Origin: Stomoxys calcitrans
Taxonomy: Eukaryota; Arthropoda; Insecta; Diptera; Muscidae
Length of the DNA stretch: 64,000 nucleotides
NCBI RefSeq assembly: GCF_963082655.1
Contig: NC_081552.1
Location: 190,290,075 to 190,354,074, forward strand
Direction of reading: 5' to 3'
In this document: positions 1 through 11,392 of the stretch, in pieces
How the letters are laid out: the number at the start of each line of letters is the position of its first letter
Numbering within the stretch: position 1 is the first letter of the stretch
Translations under genes and position numbers: made by a program
The notes under the pieces: model-generated
Database searches by the model: none
The model's input: the letters and a program-made list of their open reading frames with translations, nothing else
What the model was told of the DNA's origin: nothing

Positions 1-20
1 TGGATTTAATGTAAGGGAAT

Positions 21-470
21 AACAAGTAAAAGCGTGCTAATTTCGTCCGGGCCGAATCTTGCATACCCACCACAATGGATTCCGTTAAAAATTTACCCTT
101 ATTAACTAAGTTTTATTTGAATTATTTTGGTTTCAAGAAGTCATATCGGAGTATTGGTACTTTGGGGGGGCCTATTCCACCGTATTAACCGATAATGTTG
201 CACGTTATAAGATAGGTTTTTGGTCCAAATTTCAGCCAATTCAGGTGAACATTTAGGCTTCTAAGGGCTGAAGAAGTCAAATCCGGGGATCGGTTTATAT
301 GGGTGCTATATTTGTTTATAGACCGATTCGTATCATACTTGGCATGGATGTTGGAAATCTTAACTCAAGTCTTTTTTCCAAATTTCAGCCAAATCGGAGA
401 AAATTCAGGCTTCTAGGGGCTCAAGAAATCAAATCCGGGGATCGGTTTATATGGGGGCTATATCTGTTTA
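21..470 (-). mobile_element. HLE-A fragment (3' end plus about two array monomers)
   Basis: Reverse-strand copy of the array-bearing element family. The 3' terminus lies at the left (AACAAGTAAAAGCGTGCTAA followed by the GC-rich hairpin CGTCCGGGCCGAATCTTG), then the subterminal repeat (ACCCACCAC) and monomers with the family phrase ATCGGTTTATATGGG. The body stops where SINE1 begins at about 471, so the 5' half is missing. It has no coding capacity. Confidence 0.7.
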
Positions 471-762
471 GGAGGCCACCGTAGAGCAGAGGTTAGCATG
501 TCCGCCTATTACACTGAACGCCTGGGTTCGAATCCTGGCGAGACCAACAGAAAAAATTTTCAACGGTGGTTTTCCCCACCCAATGCTGGTGAGGTACTAT
601 GCCATATAAAAACTTCTCTCCAAAGAGGTGTCGCACTGCCGCACGCCGTTAAAAGGGAGGCCCCTTAACATTGTGCTTAAAACTTAAATCGGACTGCACT
701 TATTGATATGTGAGAAGTTTGCCCCTGTTCCCATGTGGAATGTTCATGGACAAAATTTACTC
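471..762 (+). mobile_element. SINE1 copy, full length
   Basis: tRNA-derived SINE. It starts GGAGGCCACCGTAGAGCAGAG (A-box region), has a B box GGTTCGAATCC at about 524-534, and ends with the family tail TGTTCATGGACAAAATTT. Relative to other copies it has a short deletion in the body (CAACATTTG missing). Other tRNA-headed copies in this window share both ends. Pol III transcription is inferred from the boxes only. Confidence 0.85.
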
Positions 763-780
763 AACACGAGCCTATTTTCA

Positions 781-2082
781 TACCCACCACCATAGGATAC
801 GGGGTATATTCATTTAGTCATTGCGTTTGCAACACATCGAAATATCAATTTCCGACCCTACAAAGTACATATATTTCGGATCGTCGTAAAATTCGAAGAC
901 AATTTAACGATGTCCGTTTGTCTGTCCGTCCGTCTGCTTTAATCACTCTACAGTCTTCAAAAATTGAGATATTGAGCTGAAATTTGGCATAGATACGTCT
1001 TTTTGATGCACGCTAGTTAAGTTCTTGAACGGGCCAAAGCGGACCATATTTGGCTATAGCTGCTATATAGACGGATCTCCAGATAAAGGGTCTGCAGCCC
1101 ATAAATGCTTTATTTTGTTTCCGATTTCGCTGAAATTTGAAACAGCGAGTAGTTTCAGGCCTCCCAACATCCGACCTAAATATGGTTTAGATCGGACTAT
1201 ATTTAGATATAGCTGCCATATAGACCGATCTGCCGATAAAGGGTCTGAAGCCCATAAAAGCTTTATTTTTTAACCGATTTCGCTGAAATTTGAAACAGTG
1301 AGTTGTTTTGAGCCTCCCATCATAGCACCCAAATATGGTTCAGATCGGACTACATTTAGATATAGCTGCCATATAGACCGATCTGCCGATAAAGGGTCTG
1401 ACGCCCACAAAAGCTTTATTTTTTTAACCGATTTCTCTGAAATTTGAAATAGTGAGTTATTTTAAGCCCTCTGATAGCCGACCTAAATATGGATTAGATC
1501 GATCCTTATTTAGATATAGCTGCCATATAGACCGATCTGCCGATAAAGGGTCTGAAGCCCATAAAAGCCTCATTTATTACCTGATTTCGCTGAAATTTGA
1601 AATAGTGAGTCATTTTAAGCCCCCTGATATCCGACCTAAATATGGTTCAGATCGGACTATATTTAGATATAGCTGTCATGTAGACCGATCTGCCGATAAA
1701 GGGTCTGAAGCCCACAAAAGTTTTTTTTTTAACCGATTTCGCTGAAATTTGAATCAATAAGTAGTTTTAGGCCACCCGCCATCTGACCCAAATATGGGAA
1801 AGATCGGACTGTATTTAGATGTAGCTGTCTATATAGACCGATATGTCGATTAAGGGTCTGAAGCCCATAAAAGCTGCATTTATTTCCCGATTTTGTTGAA
1901 ATTTGAAATACAAAATTCAACAGTGACTTGTATTGATTAGACCTCTCAATGTCCATGCCGAATTGGGGTGCAAAAATTATCAAATTTTCACCGGATTTAG
2001 ACGAAAGGGGGTTTACACATATACCCGAGGTGGTGGTTGTGCAAAGTTGGGCCCGTCCGAACTTAATGCCTTTTTACTTGTT
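781..2082 (+). mobile_element. HLE-B element, apparently complete
   Basis: Begins TACCCACCACCATAGG, followed by a conserved leader, a short GTCY-type microsatellite (about 912-940: GTCTGTCCGTCCGTCTGC) and then six or so tandem monomers. The anchor TAGATATAGC recurs at 1204, 1357, 1511 and 1664, a spacing of 153-154 bp. Each monomer carries TAAAGGGTCTGAAGCCC. The right end has GAGGTGGTGGTTG, an inverted match to the left end, then hairpin GGGCCCGTCCGAAC and terminus TTTTTACTTGTTT. No transposase is present, so it is non-autonomous. Helitron/Helentron-type assignment is inference from this architecture. Confidence 0.75.
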
Positions 2083-3229
2083 TTTTTTTTTATTTACTTT
2101 GCATCACATTTTGATTAATGATCGAACTAAAACCAATAGCAGCATTTGGTAAGTGATCATTTTGTGAAATTACCTTGCTTCTTTGTTGACTGGCTCCATT
2201 GACATTTGCCTTGAATTGACAGTGCATTGAAAAGTGTCTGCGAGTGTGGGAGAAACTGAGAGAAGACTAGGTTCCGCTATCATCAGCGCCAGTCATTGCC
2301 GCCATCGTTTAACAACAATCGGTTTACAGTCTAATTTGCATTTATGTTTAATTTGTTTTATTCTCATTTCGCTCATTAACCTTATAAACTATTTTAGAGT
2401 CTAACGAGTCTAATGGCGTGTGGGTTTGTTTTTAGTTGTGTTTTTTTTACCTACGGATACTACGTATGTACCGAGCACATTGTGGGTACATGCATAGCTA
2501 TATTTACAGAAAATTCGAATAACAAGGGCAAGTTTACAGAGACGAATAAAATAGATGGCAAATGCAAAAATCTGATTAAAAAAAAAAGTTTAATAATACT
2601 ATTTCATATACCCACTATCCTAGGATTTTTTATTAAAATATAATCCCCTTATTAAACGTTATACCAATTTGACTTATCGATCTAAGTCAAGTCATAAGCC
2701 TCTCTAATGTTCTTGCACATATAAAAACAGTTCATGTTGTTATTTGGACCCAACATTTGTTCTTTGTAATATCACTTGGCGCTCACGACAGAGTTCAGTT
2801 AAACGACCTTAAGTGTTTCAAAAAGACAGACATTGTGTATGATTCGCCCAGACTGCATTTTAATTCGCATCAATACCGGTTTACCCTTAACTGATTTTTG
2901 CACACTGTACTTAATGTGGGTTTTTCAACAGAATTTGAATTCAAAGTAAACGCGTGGTCCATGTTATTTGCGATTTATTTATTATTTCACAACATTTGAA
3001 ATGAATCAAATATTTGTTTATACAACAAACGGAGTGGTTATCATTGCTAAAGAAACAACAAAACCTTCTTTTCACTCACACAAACTACTGCTTTGAGCGC
3101 TCTTAATGCTGCCGAGCACAATTGAAACATTCAGTAGTTTATTAGAGACTTTCAAGTGAAATAATTTGAGAATTTTTTGTATCCCGGGGAAGGCGGTTGG
3201 TAGGTTTAGGGGGTGGTGTGGACCCCCAG
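2083..3229. other. AT-rich unassigned sequence
   Basis: No gene, recognisable element or repeat array was seen. There are homopolymer runs (T and A tracts) and only short open frames with no splice context. It looks like unique intronic or intergenic sequence. Confidence 0.5.
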
Positions 3230-4995
3230 AAACGTGTTCCCGAAAGTGGGTATGAATTTCATGATCTACTCCCAACTACCTTTCATTTGAGTCCCATATT
3301 GCCTTGACCCGTAAATATGTTTGTCCGATCTATGGGTGTTTTCGGGGTGAGTTGGTCCCCAGACACTTGGTCCTGAAAAAAATAGCCGCATCATTAGAGG
3401 GAAGTTTATGGGATGAGGCGTACCCCAAAAACTTGGCCCCAAAATTGATTATCTTATTCGTTTTCTAATCTCAAATACCTTTCATTTGGTTGGTAAATTT
3501 GTACTGTTGGGGAAGGGGCGGTGGCCCAAATACATGGCCCCGCATTTGGATATCAGATTCGTATTCTGCACCCAAATACCTTTACTTGAGCCCCATATTA
3601 CGATGGTCAATAAATAATTGCTGTTTGTGGGGTGTTTTTGGCAAGGGGTAGACCCCAAGAAAATTGGTCCCTAAAATGGGTTTCAATTTCGTGCTATACT
3701 CCCCAATACTTTTCATTTGAGCCCCACATTAACCTGGTCGGTAAATATGTCCGATTTGGGTGTGTTTTGGGAAGTGGGGTTGTCCCCCAAACACTTAGAC
3801 CTGAAAATAAATCAGCATCGTGCTCTACTCTCAAATATCATTTAACACATTGAACACCATATTGCCATTGGACTCAATGTGGGATATCAAATTCGTTTTC
3901 TAATCTCAAATACCTTTCATTTGAACCCCTTATTGCAAAAGTCAGCAAATATGTCCGCCTTGTGAAGAGATGCACTCTCTTTAAGACCCAAATTGCCATG
4001 GTGAGCAAATACGTTCTATTTGAAGGTTTTTATGGAGGTAGGACATCTGCTAGACAATTGGTCCCGATTGTTGATATCAGATTCGTGGTCTACTCCAAAA
4101 TACCTTTCATTTGCGCCCCATATTTGCATAGTCGGCAAATATGTCCGGTTTGGGGGGTGTTTTCGGGGATGGGGTGGCCATTCAGTGACTTTCTCTGAAA
4201 ATATATATCAGCTTTGTATTCCACTCTAAAGTACCTCTTATTTTAACCCCATATTGCAATGGTCAGCAAATACTTCTTATTTGGGTGGTGGTGTTATGGG
4301 TTATGGTGGGGTGGCCCCATAGAAACTTTTCCCGAATATTGATATCAGATTCTTCCAAAGACCTTTCATTTGAGCCCCATATTGCCATGGTCAGCAAATA
4401 CATCCTGTATGGGTGGTGTTATGTGGACTGGCCCCATAGACCCTTTTTCCGAATATTGTTATCAAATTCGATCCTTACTCCCAAAGACCTTTCATTTGAG
4501 CCCCATATTGCTATGGTCGTAAATTTGTCCTCTTTGGGGGGGTGTTAAGCCCCATATTGCCATGGTCAGTAAATAAGTCCTGTTTGGGGGGTATTTTGGC
4601 AAAAGTGTGGACCCCCAGAAACTTGGTCCCACATTTGGATATCATATTCGCATTCTACTCGTAAATACCTTTCATTTGAGGCCAATATTGCCATGGTTGG
4701 TAAATATGTCCGATATAGGGGTGTTTTGGGGGTTTGGGTCGACCCTCCAACACGTGGTTTGACAATTGAATATCAGATACGTTTTCTTATCCTAAATACC
4801 CTTCATTTGGGTCCCATGTTGTCGTGATTGGTCTAAATATATATTTGGTAGGTTTTGGAGGTGGGGCGGTCGGCCCCGCCTATCCGAAATTTGGATACCA
4901 TATTTTTATTTTTAGGTTACCCTAAGAGAGCACACAAAATTTCGCACCACCCATCACCGAGATCTGGTGTTTCTGAAAATTGGGGTAAGGGGGAA
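3230..4995 (+). repeat. Family G tandem array (about 130-bp monomers)
   Basis: Degenerate tandem array. Each monomer contains variants of CCTTTCATTTGAGCCCCAT, ATTGCCATGGTCAG, TAAATATGTCCG and GGTGTTTTGGG. CATATTG anchors at about 4377, 4504, 4553 and 4683 give spacings near 127-130 bp with one short unit. The right end has the family's terminal segment (GCACCACCCATCACCGAG, then GGGGTAAGGGG) and is cut at about 4995, where RTE-like sequence begins. Related arrays lie at 12390-13915 (reverse) and 44157-46220 (complete element). It is non-coding. Confidence 0.75.
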
Positions 4996-5830
4996 GAAAG
5001 GCGCTTCTAGCCTTTTCGATACGTACGCGTATGTCTGCCTCTGATCCTCCGGCCTTTGTTATTTTGCTGCCATGATAGGAAAAGTTCTCCACATCTTCAA
5101 TTATTTGGTCGTTTATAGTGAGCGGTGTCAGATTTGATGTTCCTATCCTTATCAATTTGGTCTTTGTTTTGTTTATCCTTCTAATACGGAGTCTAATAAA
5201 ATTAAAATAGCGTCGGTGACAGGATGCAAGACTGCTTGACTACTTTGTCGATCCCGAAAGATCGGCCCTCTATTCCATTGAAACGGACTGAAACATCAGC
5301 ATTCCTATACAGCTCCCTAATTAGTGTCACGATTTTTTCGGGGATGCTCTTATTCAACAGCGTGCTGCACATTGAACTTCGCGAAACTGTGTCAAAAGCA
5401 CGTTTGAAGTCGATGAATAACAGATATAGATGTGTATTAAGTTCTGCAGATTGTTCAATGATTATGCGCAGGGAGTTAATGTGTGATCGGCACAAGAATG
5501 ACCTGGCCGAAAATCTGCCTGTTCCTCTCTCAAAATGCTATCAAGTGCAGGCGAAATACGCTGCGGAGGAAGACTTGCCGTCACTCTATTTATTGCGTTT
5601 AAGAATGTAATCCCCCTGCAGATCTTACACTGGGTGAGGTCACCCTTCTTTGATTATTGGGGTGATGGCTTGAGCTATGGAGTATGTCCCATACCGCAAT
5701 AGTTCAGCAGGTATATTATCAGGGCCGGCTGATTTGCCGTTTTTCAGTGAGACCAGAACGGCCTCAATTTCTTCATTTTCATTCATTGTTGGGAGAAAGA
5801 ATTCAACAATGTTCAATGTCATCCTGTTAC
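4922..5830 (-). pseudogene. RTE-like LINE reverse transcriptase, internally deleted
   Basis: Reverse-strand remnant of an RTE-type non-LTR retrotransposon. In order it shows the RT finger motif NGKSAGPDNIPAELL (about 5710-5755), the catalytic-A motif LLFIDFKRAFD (about 5400-5435), and QSCILSPTLF (near 5205). The reading then jumps straight to the post-RT segment IGTSNLTPLTINDQ and GSEADIRVRIEKA. The stretch that normally carries the YADD catalytic box is absent, so the copy is catalytically dead. Frameshifts separate the pieces. The left end abuts family G. Confidence 0.75.
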
Positions 5831-6019
5831 GCTAAGAAATTTGATTGGAGCTGCGTACGATACTGGTAACGAAAATTTCGTTTAGGATAGGTCAATGCAT
5901 TTCTTATGGTAGCGAAAATTTCGTCAGAGGTGCATACTGCGCTTACTCATATATCAAAATCGGCAACGACGTGCTAGTCCACAGAAACCAATGTTCACAA
6001 TCTAGTCGCCTGCATGAAG
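5831..6019. other. Unassigned junction sequence
   Basis: Lies between the RTE-like and mariner remnants. It holds two copies of a short palindrome context, ACGAAAATTTCGTT near 5869 and GCGAAAATTTCGTC near 5910. No gene seen. Confidence 0.3.
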
Positions 6020-6419
6020 GGTTCCTCACGGTAGCGCTCATCATTCACAGTTACGTTACGCTTAGCATCAAGAAGTACCGTCCAATGATGCCACCAGCCC
6101 ATAAACCGCACCAACCTGTGACTTTTTCTGGATGCATTGATAGCTCTTGCAATGCTTTTGGCTGATCTTCACTCCAAAATCGACAATTCTGCTTATTTAC
6201 ATAGCCATTGAGCCAAAAATGAGCTTCTTCGATGAAATGGAAGAAGCGCGTTGTGGACTTTTTTAACAGAGCACGCATTTTGATAATTTTCAATAATTTG
6301 CCAGCGTTGTTCGTTTGTAAGACGATTCATGGTTAAATTATAGACCACAAAACACGAAACGTGAGTGAGCTGTTTAAACCAGTGTTGCTAAAAAGACAAT
6401 AGCTAAAAAATCACCCTTT
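6020..6419 (-). mobile_element. Tc1/mariner deletion derivative (reverse)
   Basis: On the reverse strand it reads from a terminal segment (GGGTGATTTTTTAGCTATTG) through a start-like ATGAATCGTCTTACAAACG, then skips most of the N-terminal half of the transposase and resumes with EEAHFWLNGYVNKQNC and WCGLWAGGIIG, typical of the DDE catalytic core. The jump is near 6230. The 3' half of the transposase is missing after about 6020. The copy at 18798 shares the same start segment and the same internal jump. It is non-functional. Confidence 0.75.
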
Positions 6420-6603
6420 ACTATGGCCTCCAATATCCAAACCAAGTACGGCTCGAATCGGTCCATAACCTGATATAGCTTCAATAGCATAGCAATTTTT
6501 ACCCATTATTCTCTGTTTGCCTATAAAGAAATACCAGGCAAAAAACTTGATAAATGCGGTCCATGGTGGAGGGCATATAAGATTCGATCTGGCCGAGTCT
6601 TGA
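6420..6603 (+). mobile_element. HLE-A 3' end fragment
   Basis: Last part of an HLE-A element in forward orientation: ACCTGATATAGCTTCAATAG, then the subterminal repeat CCATGGTGGAGGG at about 6561 and the hairpin-like GATTCGATCTGGCCGAGTC. Mariner sequence occupies the position where its body should be. Confidence 0.65.
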
Positions 6604-7228
6604 TGGTATGTCCATGGTCTACGACCAAAGGGTTTAAGTTCTCACGACTCCAAAGCTGTTTCAAAAGGTTTTTCCGATAATATGTCGCATTCACGTGACT
6701 CCAGGCTCGATAAAATTGGATCATTTGGAGAAAAGCCATCGGTGATCACAGCTGTTCATGAAGAGCTGAGATGAAAACTTACTTCGGGTGGCTCAAATTT
6801 TCGTACGTGTGCTCATTTAAGTAAGGGAAATTTTTCTTGCCAGAGAACACGATGTAAGAAAACTCATCATTTTTTTACAAGCGATTATCAGCTTTTTTAC
6901 TTTTCCTAGTCTTTGCTTTTTTGTTTTGCTATGGTGTAAGATATTGAGCCGTTTGGAACTTGTAAGGCTTTACCTTGAGCTCGCATTTCAATAAATGTTG
7001 CATTCTTTCACGTGATATTTTCGGTTCTTAAGCCATTTGAAAGCGACTACGACGTGGATTTCTTCGAATCACTTCGTTTATTGTTGCATTTTTTTTTTGA
7101 CCACCACCAGGCTTTTAGCGACGCTTCCAGTATCGTTATAACGATTTATGGTGCTATACACAAACATTTTGTTCATTATGAGGTGTTATGAGTTCGCCAA
7201 CAGCCGATTGTGATTTTTCAGCCAAATA
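6604..7228 (-). pseudogene. Tc1/mariner-superfamily transposase, decayed
   Basis: Reverse-strand translation in shifting frames gives pieces that fit an IS630/Tc1/mariner transposase: a helix-turn-helix-like NEVIRRNPRRSRFQMA and ISRERMQHLLKCELKVKPYK (about 6960-7090), a weak first catalytic segment near YIVFSGKKNFP (about 6835-6865; the usual DEKNF aspartate appears lost), and VNATYYRKNLLKQLW (about 6655-6700). Stops and frameshifts are frequent. It is a different family from the mariner-like relics at 6020 and 18798. No terminal repeats were identified. Confidence 0.6.
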
Positions 7229-7261
7229 TAACGTAACACACTATTACACTCCATCAGGAAT

Positions 7262-7608
7262 AAATTTGTTTTTTAAATAAACTCAGAAGCAATTTTCAGC
7301 GGTCGTTTCCCAAATAGGATTTTCGCCGTTCTACCGATCATTTGGCTGTTCCACAATGTTGCATGCGCATTCGTCACCCATTCCCCTAACTCGGACTGCG
7401 TCGACCCAAAAGGCTTCGGGTAACCCAAGTTTATTGGTGGCAGTCCTCTGGCCTTCACTGCCAAATCGTCTGCCCTTTCATTCCCCCTTACTCTGTTATG
7501 CGCCGGCAGAGAAGGCGTTAATCTCCTTCTGACACTGTAAAACAGTTCGTGACCTTACCGTCCTGGTGGTTATTGCCCTTGTGGCAATTTTACTGTCCGT
7601 AGTCGACT
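7262..7608 (-). pseudogene. LINE-B fragment, end of RNase H domain
   Basis: The reverse strand encodes DDLAVKARGLPPINLGYPKP and GSTQSELGEWVTNAHATLWN, almost the same as the segment after the RNase H domain in the larger LINE-B copy at 52800-52958. Sequence towards 7608 continues the RNase H region (ITTRTVRSRTVLQCQKEIN-like reading, with a frameshift). The right edge is the start of a SINE1 insertion. Confidence 0.75.
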
Positions 7609-7911
7609 GGAGGCCACCGTAGCGCAGAGGTTAGCATGTCCGCTTATGACGCTGAACGAATCCTGGCTAGACCAACAGAAAAAAATTTTCAACGGTGGTT
7701 TTTCCCTCCTAATGCTGGCAACATTTGTGAGGTACTATGCCATGTAAAACTTCTCTCCAAAGAGGTGTCACACTGCGGCATGCCGACTCTGCTATAAAAA
7801 GGAGGCCCCTTATCATTGAGCTTAAAATTTGAATCGGACTGCACTCATTGATATGTGAGAAGTTTGCCCCTGTTCCTTAGTGGAATGTTCATGGGCAAAA
7901 ATTTGCAAATT
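7609..7911 (+). mobile_element. SINE1 copy with broken B box
   Basis: Near full length with both family ends (GGAGGCCACCGTAGCGCAG to ATGGGCAAAAATTTGCAAAT). About 10 bp are missing from the tRNA head: GCTGAACGAATCCTGGC replaces the usual GCTGAACGCCTGGGTTCGAATCC split, which removes the B-box core. This copy is probably transcriptionally dead. Confidence 0.85.
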
Positions 7912-7966
7912 AAAAATGCATTTACTTTCTTTTAAAAAATCCGCAATTACTTTTTGGGCAACCCAA
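7912..7966. mobile_element. MITE fragment, one terminal repeat only
   Basis: Sequence AAATGCATTTACTTTC to TTTTTGGGCAACCCAA matches one end of the complete MITE at 53677-53912 and stops at the same terminal base, followed by TA. The other end is missing where SINE1 abuts. Confidence 0.8.
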
Positions 7967-8562
7967 TATAAGATTTCCTCCACCTCCTTTTCTCATCTTA
8001 CATATTATTACACATATTTGTTTGAGCAATATTGATTTGAAACCTCTGCTTCTTTTTTATGCAGTCCTTTAAAAAAAGTTTTTGTTCGTGCCCTTTATGA
8101 CTGTTGTAGAAAATATGGCTGCTAAACACGCAGAAACCTAATTACACATGACTCAAGTAAATGTAGCATACGCCCTATGGTTGTAAAATTTGTTCGTAGC
8201 CTTCCCTCTTTGTAAGAGTATAAAATTTGGAAAGGAAGTTATCGTTACTTTGCATAGATAAATAATGTAAAAATAACAAAAAAAAAAAAAAAAACTGTAA
8301 GGCTGTATGAAATAATTGGAAATATTGTAAGGCTGTTGGAAATAACTTAGGCAGAAACTACCCGAAATTGGGTTTATCGAGTTTAATGATCACGAGATGG
8401 TTATTACCTATGAGAGGTTGTGAAACATGATTTTGTCGAAGTCTGAGTTAAGTTGAGTAGCCTCCAGGCTCAGCTTAAGGACCCACAAACCCTAAGACAT
8501 AACACAAGTCTATTAGAATCGAGGGTTGATAATAAGATAATTTTGTTGGTTTAACTCTAAAA
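7967..8562. other. Unassigned AT-rich sequence
   Basis: No gene recognised. It contains an A tract (about 8278-8295) and a short tandem duplication of AATATTGTAAGGCTGT-like text around 8298-8340. Confidence 0.4.
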
Positions 8563-8777
8563 GCCGTCGTAGCGCAGAGGTTTGCATGTCCACCTATGAC
8601 AATGGACGTCTGGTTTCTGGTGGTTTTCCACTCCTAATGCTGGCAACATTTGTGAGGTACTTACTGTGCCATGTAAAAACTTCTCTCCAAAGAGGTATCG
8701 CACTGCGGCACGACGTTCGCACTCGATTATAAAAATGAGCCCCTTGTCATTGAGCTTAAACTTGAATCGGATTGCAC
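8563..8777 (+). mobile_element. SINE1 copy, internally deleted and 3' truncated
   Basis: Recognisable A-box region (GTAGCGCAGAGGTTTGCATG) and body (CTTCTCTCCAAAGAGGTATC). The B box and about 30 following bases are deleted (TGGTTTCTGGTGGTTTTCC junction). The copy ends in TTGAATCGGATTGCAC, without the usual tail. Confidence 0.75.
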
Positions 8778-9500
8778 ACCGATCTTCCGATATGGAGTAT
8801 TGAGCTCATAAATGGAGCATTTTTCATCCGAGTTGGATGAAATTTTAAACAGTGCGTTTTGGTACCCTTCTATACTTTTAAGTTGAATATCAAAACTCAC
8901 TGTTTCAAAATTCATCAAAATCGGATGAAAAATGCTCCTTTTATGAGATCAATACTCCGATATGGAGATCGCTCTATATGGCAGCTATATTCAAATATGA
9001 TCCGATCTGGGCGATATTCAACGAAAAGGTTTAGAGGGGTACCACAACCCGCTGTGCCAAATTTCATCCAAATCGGATGAAAAATGCTCCTTTTATAGGC
9101 TCATTACACTATATCGGGAGATCGGTCTATATGACAGCTATATCCAATTATGGTCCGATCTGGACCACATTTGACAGGAATGGGTAGGGGTTTTCCAGAA
9201 CACACTGTGCCAAATTTCATCGAATTCGGGTAAAAAATTGACCTTTTATGGACTCAAATCCATATATCAGGAGATCGGGCGGTTTGTCTAAGGGCAGCTA
9301 TATATCCAAATAAAGTCCGATCTGAACTACACTTCACAGAGATGGGCAGGGTTCAACCAGAAATCACTGTGCCAAATTTTATCGAAATCGGATGAAAAAT
9401 GACCAATTTAGACTTGATCAATAGAGACTTTAAGTCTTGAGGCAATCGGTCTATATAGCGGCTATATATAGCTAAAATCCAATTTTATGTGATCAGAAGA
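8778..9500 (-). repeat. HLE-F array with a foldback at its left end
   Basis: Monomers of the roughly 150-bp class, reverse orientation, with phrases GGAGATCGGTCTATATGAC and CAAATTTCATC. Left-end arms at about 8781-8854 and 8898-8970 are inverted copies of each other (shared words GATGAAAAATGCTCC and CTCCGATATGGAGATC in reverse complement), about 44 bp apart. No element ends were seen. Confidence 0.6.
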
Positions 9501-10009
9501 TCAGGTTTATATACAAAGAATACGAAATCATCAAAAATAGTTTGGAAAATATTTGTATGTCCCAATTTACCGGGTAAATACTTTTTGGGTATTTACCCAT
9601 CGCCCAACTCTCTATCCATGGGCAATATTTGCATTTGCATGATAATGGGAGTAGATTATCATCTTCGACTCTTGCTTACGAGCGCTCGATTGTAGAAGCG
9701 ACTCTTGGCAGATGGCTGAGTTTATGTGGGTTTGAATGCGGGCTCGGCCGTAGTAGTCCCGACCGTGAAGCCCTCGCTTTTGGTTGGTCCGGCTACCGAG
9801 GGCAGTCGTTTTATAGTTCATCAGGAATATCCGGAGGGTGTTGGTGGAAGAGGGTGCTGATTATGAATGGTGTTTGGGATAAATACCGGGTTACTTGTTG
9901 TTGGTCAATCCTTGTGTAAAGTGAGCGCTGCCCTGACTGATCTCCGAACCATCGTCTTTGGGTCCTGGGTTCGGGGCTAGCGAATGAGGTGACGGCGTTT
10001 GAGGTGGTT
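9501..10009. other. Unassigned sequence, GC-richer than its surroundings
   Basis: No recognisable gene or element. Base composition rises towards the adjoining minisatellite. Short open frames exist on both strands, with no start context, splice signal or family motif. Confidence 0.35.
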
Positions 10010-11392
10010 CACGGATGCAAGCTAAACGCGGAGGCGGACGATTCGCAGATGCGAGCTAAACGCATCGCGAGCTAAACGCATCGGATGCGAACGAATCGTG
10101 AATGCGAGCAAAGCGCGAATGCAAGCTAGGCGAGAATGCGAATGTATCGCGAATGCGAGCAAGGCGCGGATGAAAGCTAAGTGCGGATGCGAAAGAATCG
10201 CGGATGTGAGCAAGGCGCTGATGCAAGCTAAGTGCGAATGAATCGCAAATGCGAGCAAGACGTGCATGCAAGCCAAGTGCTGATTCGAATGAATCGCGGA
10301 AGCACACCAGGTGCGGATGTAAGCTTATGCGCGGATGGGAATGAATCGCGAATGCGAGCAAGGCGCGGATGCAAGTTAAGTGCGGATGCGAACGAATCGC
10401 GGAAGCAAACCAGGTTCGGATGTAAGCTTAGGCGCGGACGCGAATGAATCGTGAGTGCGACCAAGACGCGGATGCGAGCTATCCGCGGATTCGAATGAAT
10501 CGTGAATGCGATCAAGGCGCGAATGCAAGCTAGGCGAACGCAACGCGGAGGTGAACGATTCGCAGATGCGATCTAAACGCGGATGAGAACGAATTGCAGA
10601 TGTGGGCTATGCGTGGATGCGAACGAATAGTGAATGCGAGCAAAGCGCGAATGCAACTTAGGCGAAGATGCGAATGTATCGCGGATGCGAGCAAGGCGCG
10701 GATGCGAGCTAGCCGCGGATTCGAATGAATCGTGAATGCGATTAAGGCGCGAATGCAAGCTAGGCGATGATGCTAATGAATCTCGGATGCGGGCAAGGAG
10801 CGGATGCAAGCTAAGTGCGGATGCAAGCTAAGTGCGAATGAATCGCAGATGCGAGCAAGACGTGCATGCAAGCCAAGTGCGGATTCGAATGAATCGCGGA
10901 AGCAAACCAGGTGCGGATGTAAGCTTAGGCGCGAATGCGAATGAATCGCGGATGCGAGCAAGGCGCGGATGCGAGCTAGCCGCGGATTCGAATGAATCGT
11001 GAATGCGATTAAGGCGCGAATGCAAGCTAGGCGATGATGCTAATGAATCTCGGATGCGGGCAAGGAGCGGATGCAAGCTAAGTGCGGATGCGAAAGAATC
11101 GCGGATGAGAGCAAGGCGCGGATGCAAGCTATGTGCAAATGAATCGCATATGCGAGCAAGACGTGCATCCAAGCCAAGTGCGGATTCGAATGAATCGCGG
11201 AAGTGAACCAGATGCGGACGTAAGCTTATGCGCGGATGGGAAGGAATCGCGGATGCGAGCATGGCGCGGATGCAAGTTAAGTGCGGATGCGAACGAATCG
11301 CGGAAGTAAACCAGGTTCGGATGTAAGCTTAGGCGCGGATGCGAATGAATCGTGAATGCGACCATGACGCGGATGCGAGCTAGCAGTGTTTG
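10010..11392. repeat. Hierarchical minisatellite, 17/51/300/900-bp periods
   Basis: The base monomer is 17 bp, for example GCGGATGCGAGCAAGGC, GCGGATGCAAGCTAAGT, GCGGATGCGAAAGAATC. Three variants make a 51-bp unit. Longer-range repeats: the phrase CAAGACGTGCATGCAAGCC begins at 10256, 10856 and (one base changed) 11157, spacings of 600 and 301. The phrase GCAAGTTAAGTGCGGATGCG begins at 10371 and 11272, spacing 901 (53 x 17). It is rich in CpG and GATGCG against an AT-rich background. The 51-bp unit keeps reverse frames open, giving 17-residue peptide repeats, but frame jumps argue against a protein. Confidence 0.9.

Noticed and set aside
10010..10060. Link between the 51-bp minisatellite unit and the 153-bp HLE monomers (153 = 3 x 51)
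   Set aside because: No sequence similarity between the two; treated as coincidence.
10010..11392. CRISPR-like regular repeat
   Set aside because: No unique spacers; the repeats are contiguous and hierarchical, and the DNA is eukaryotic.
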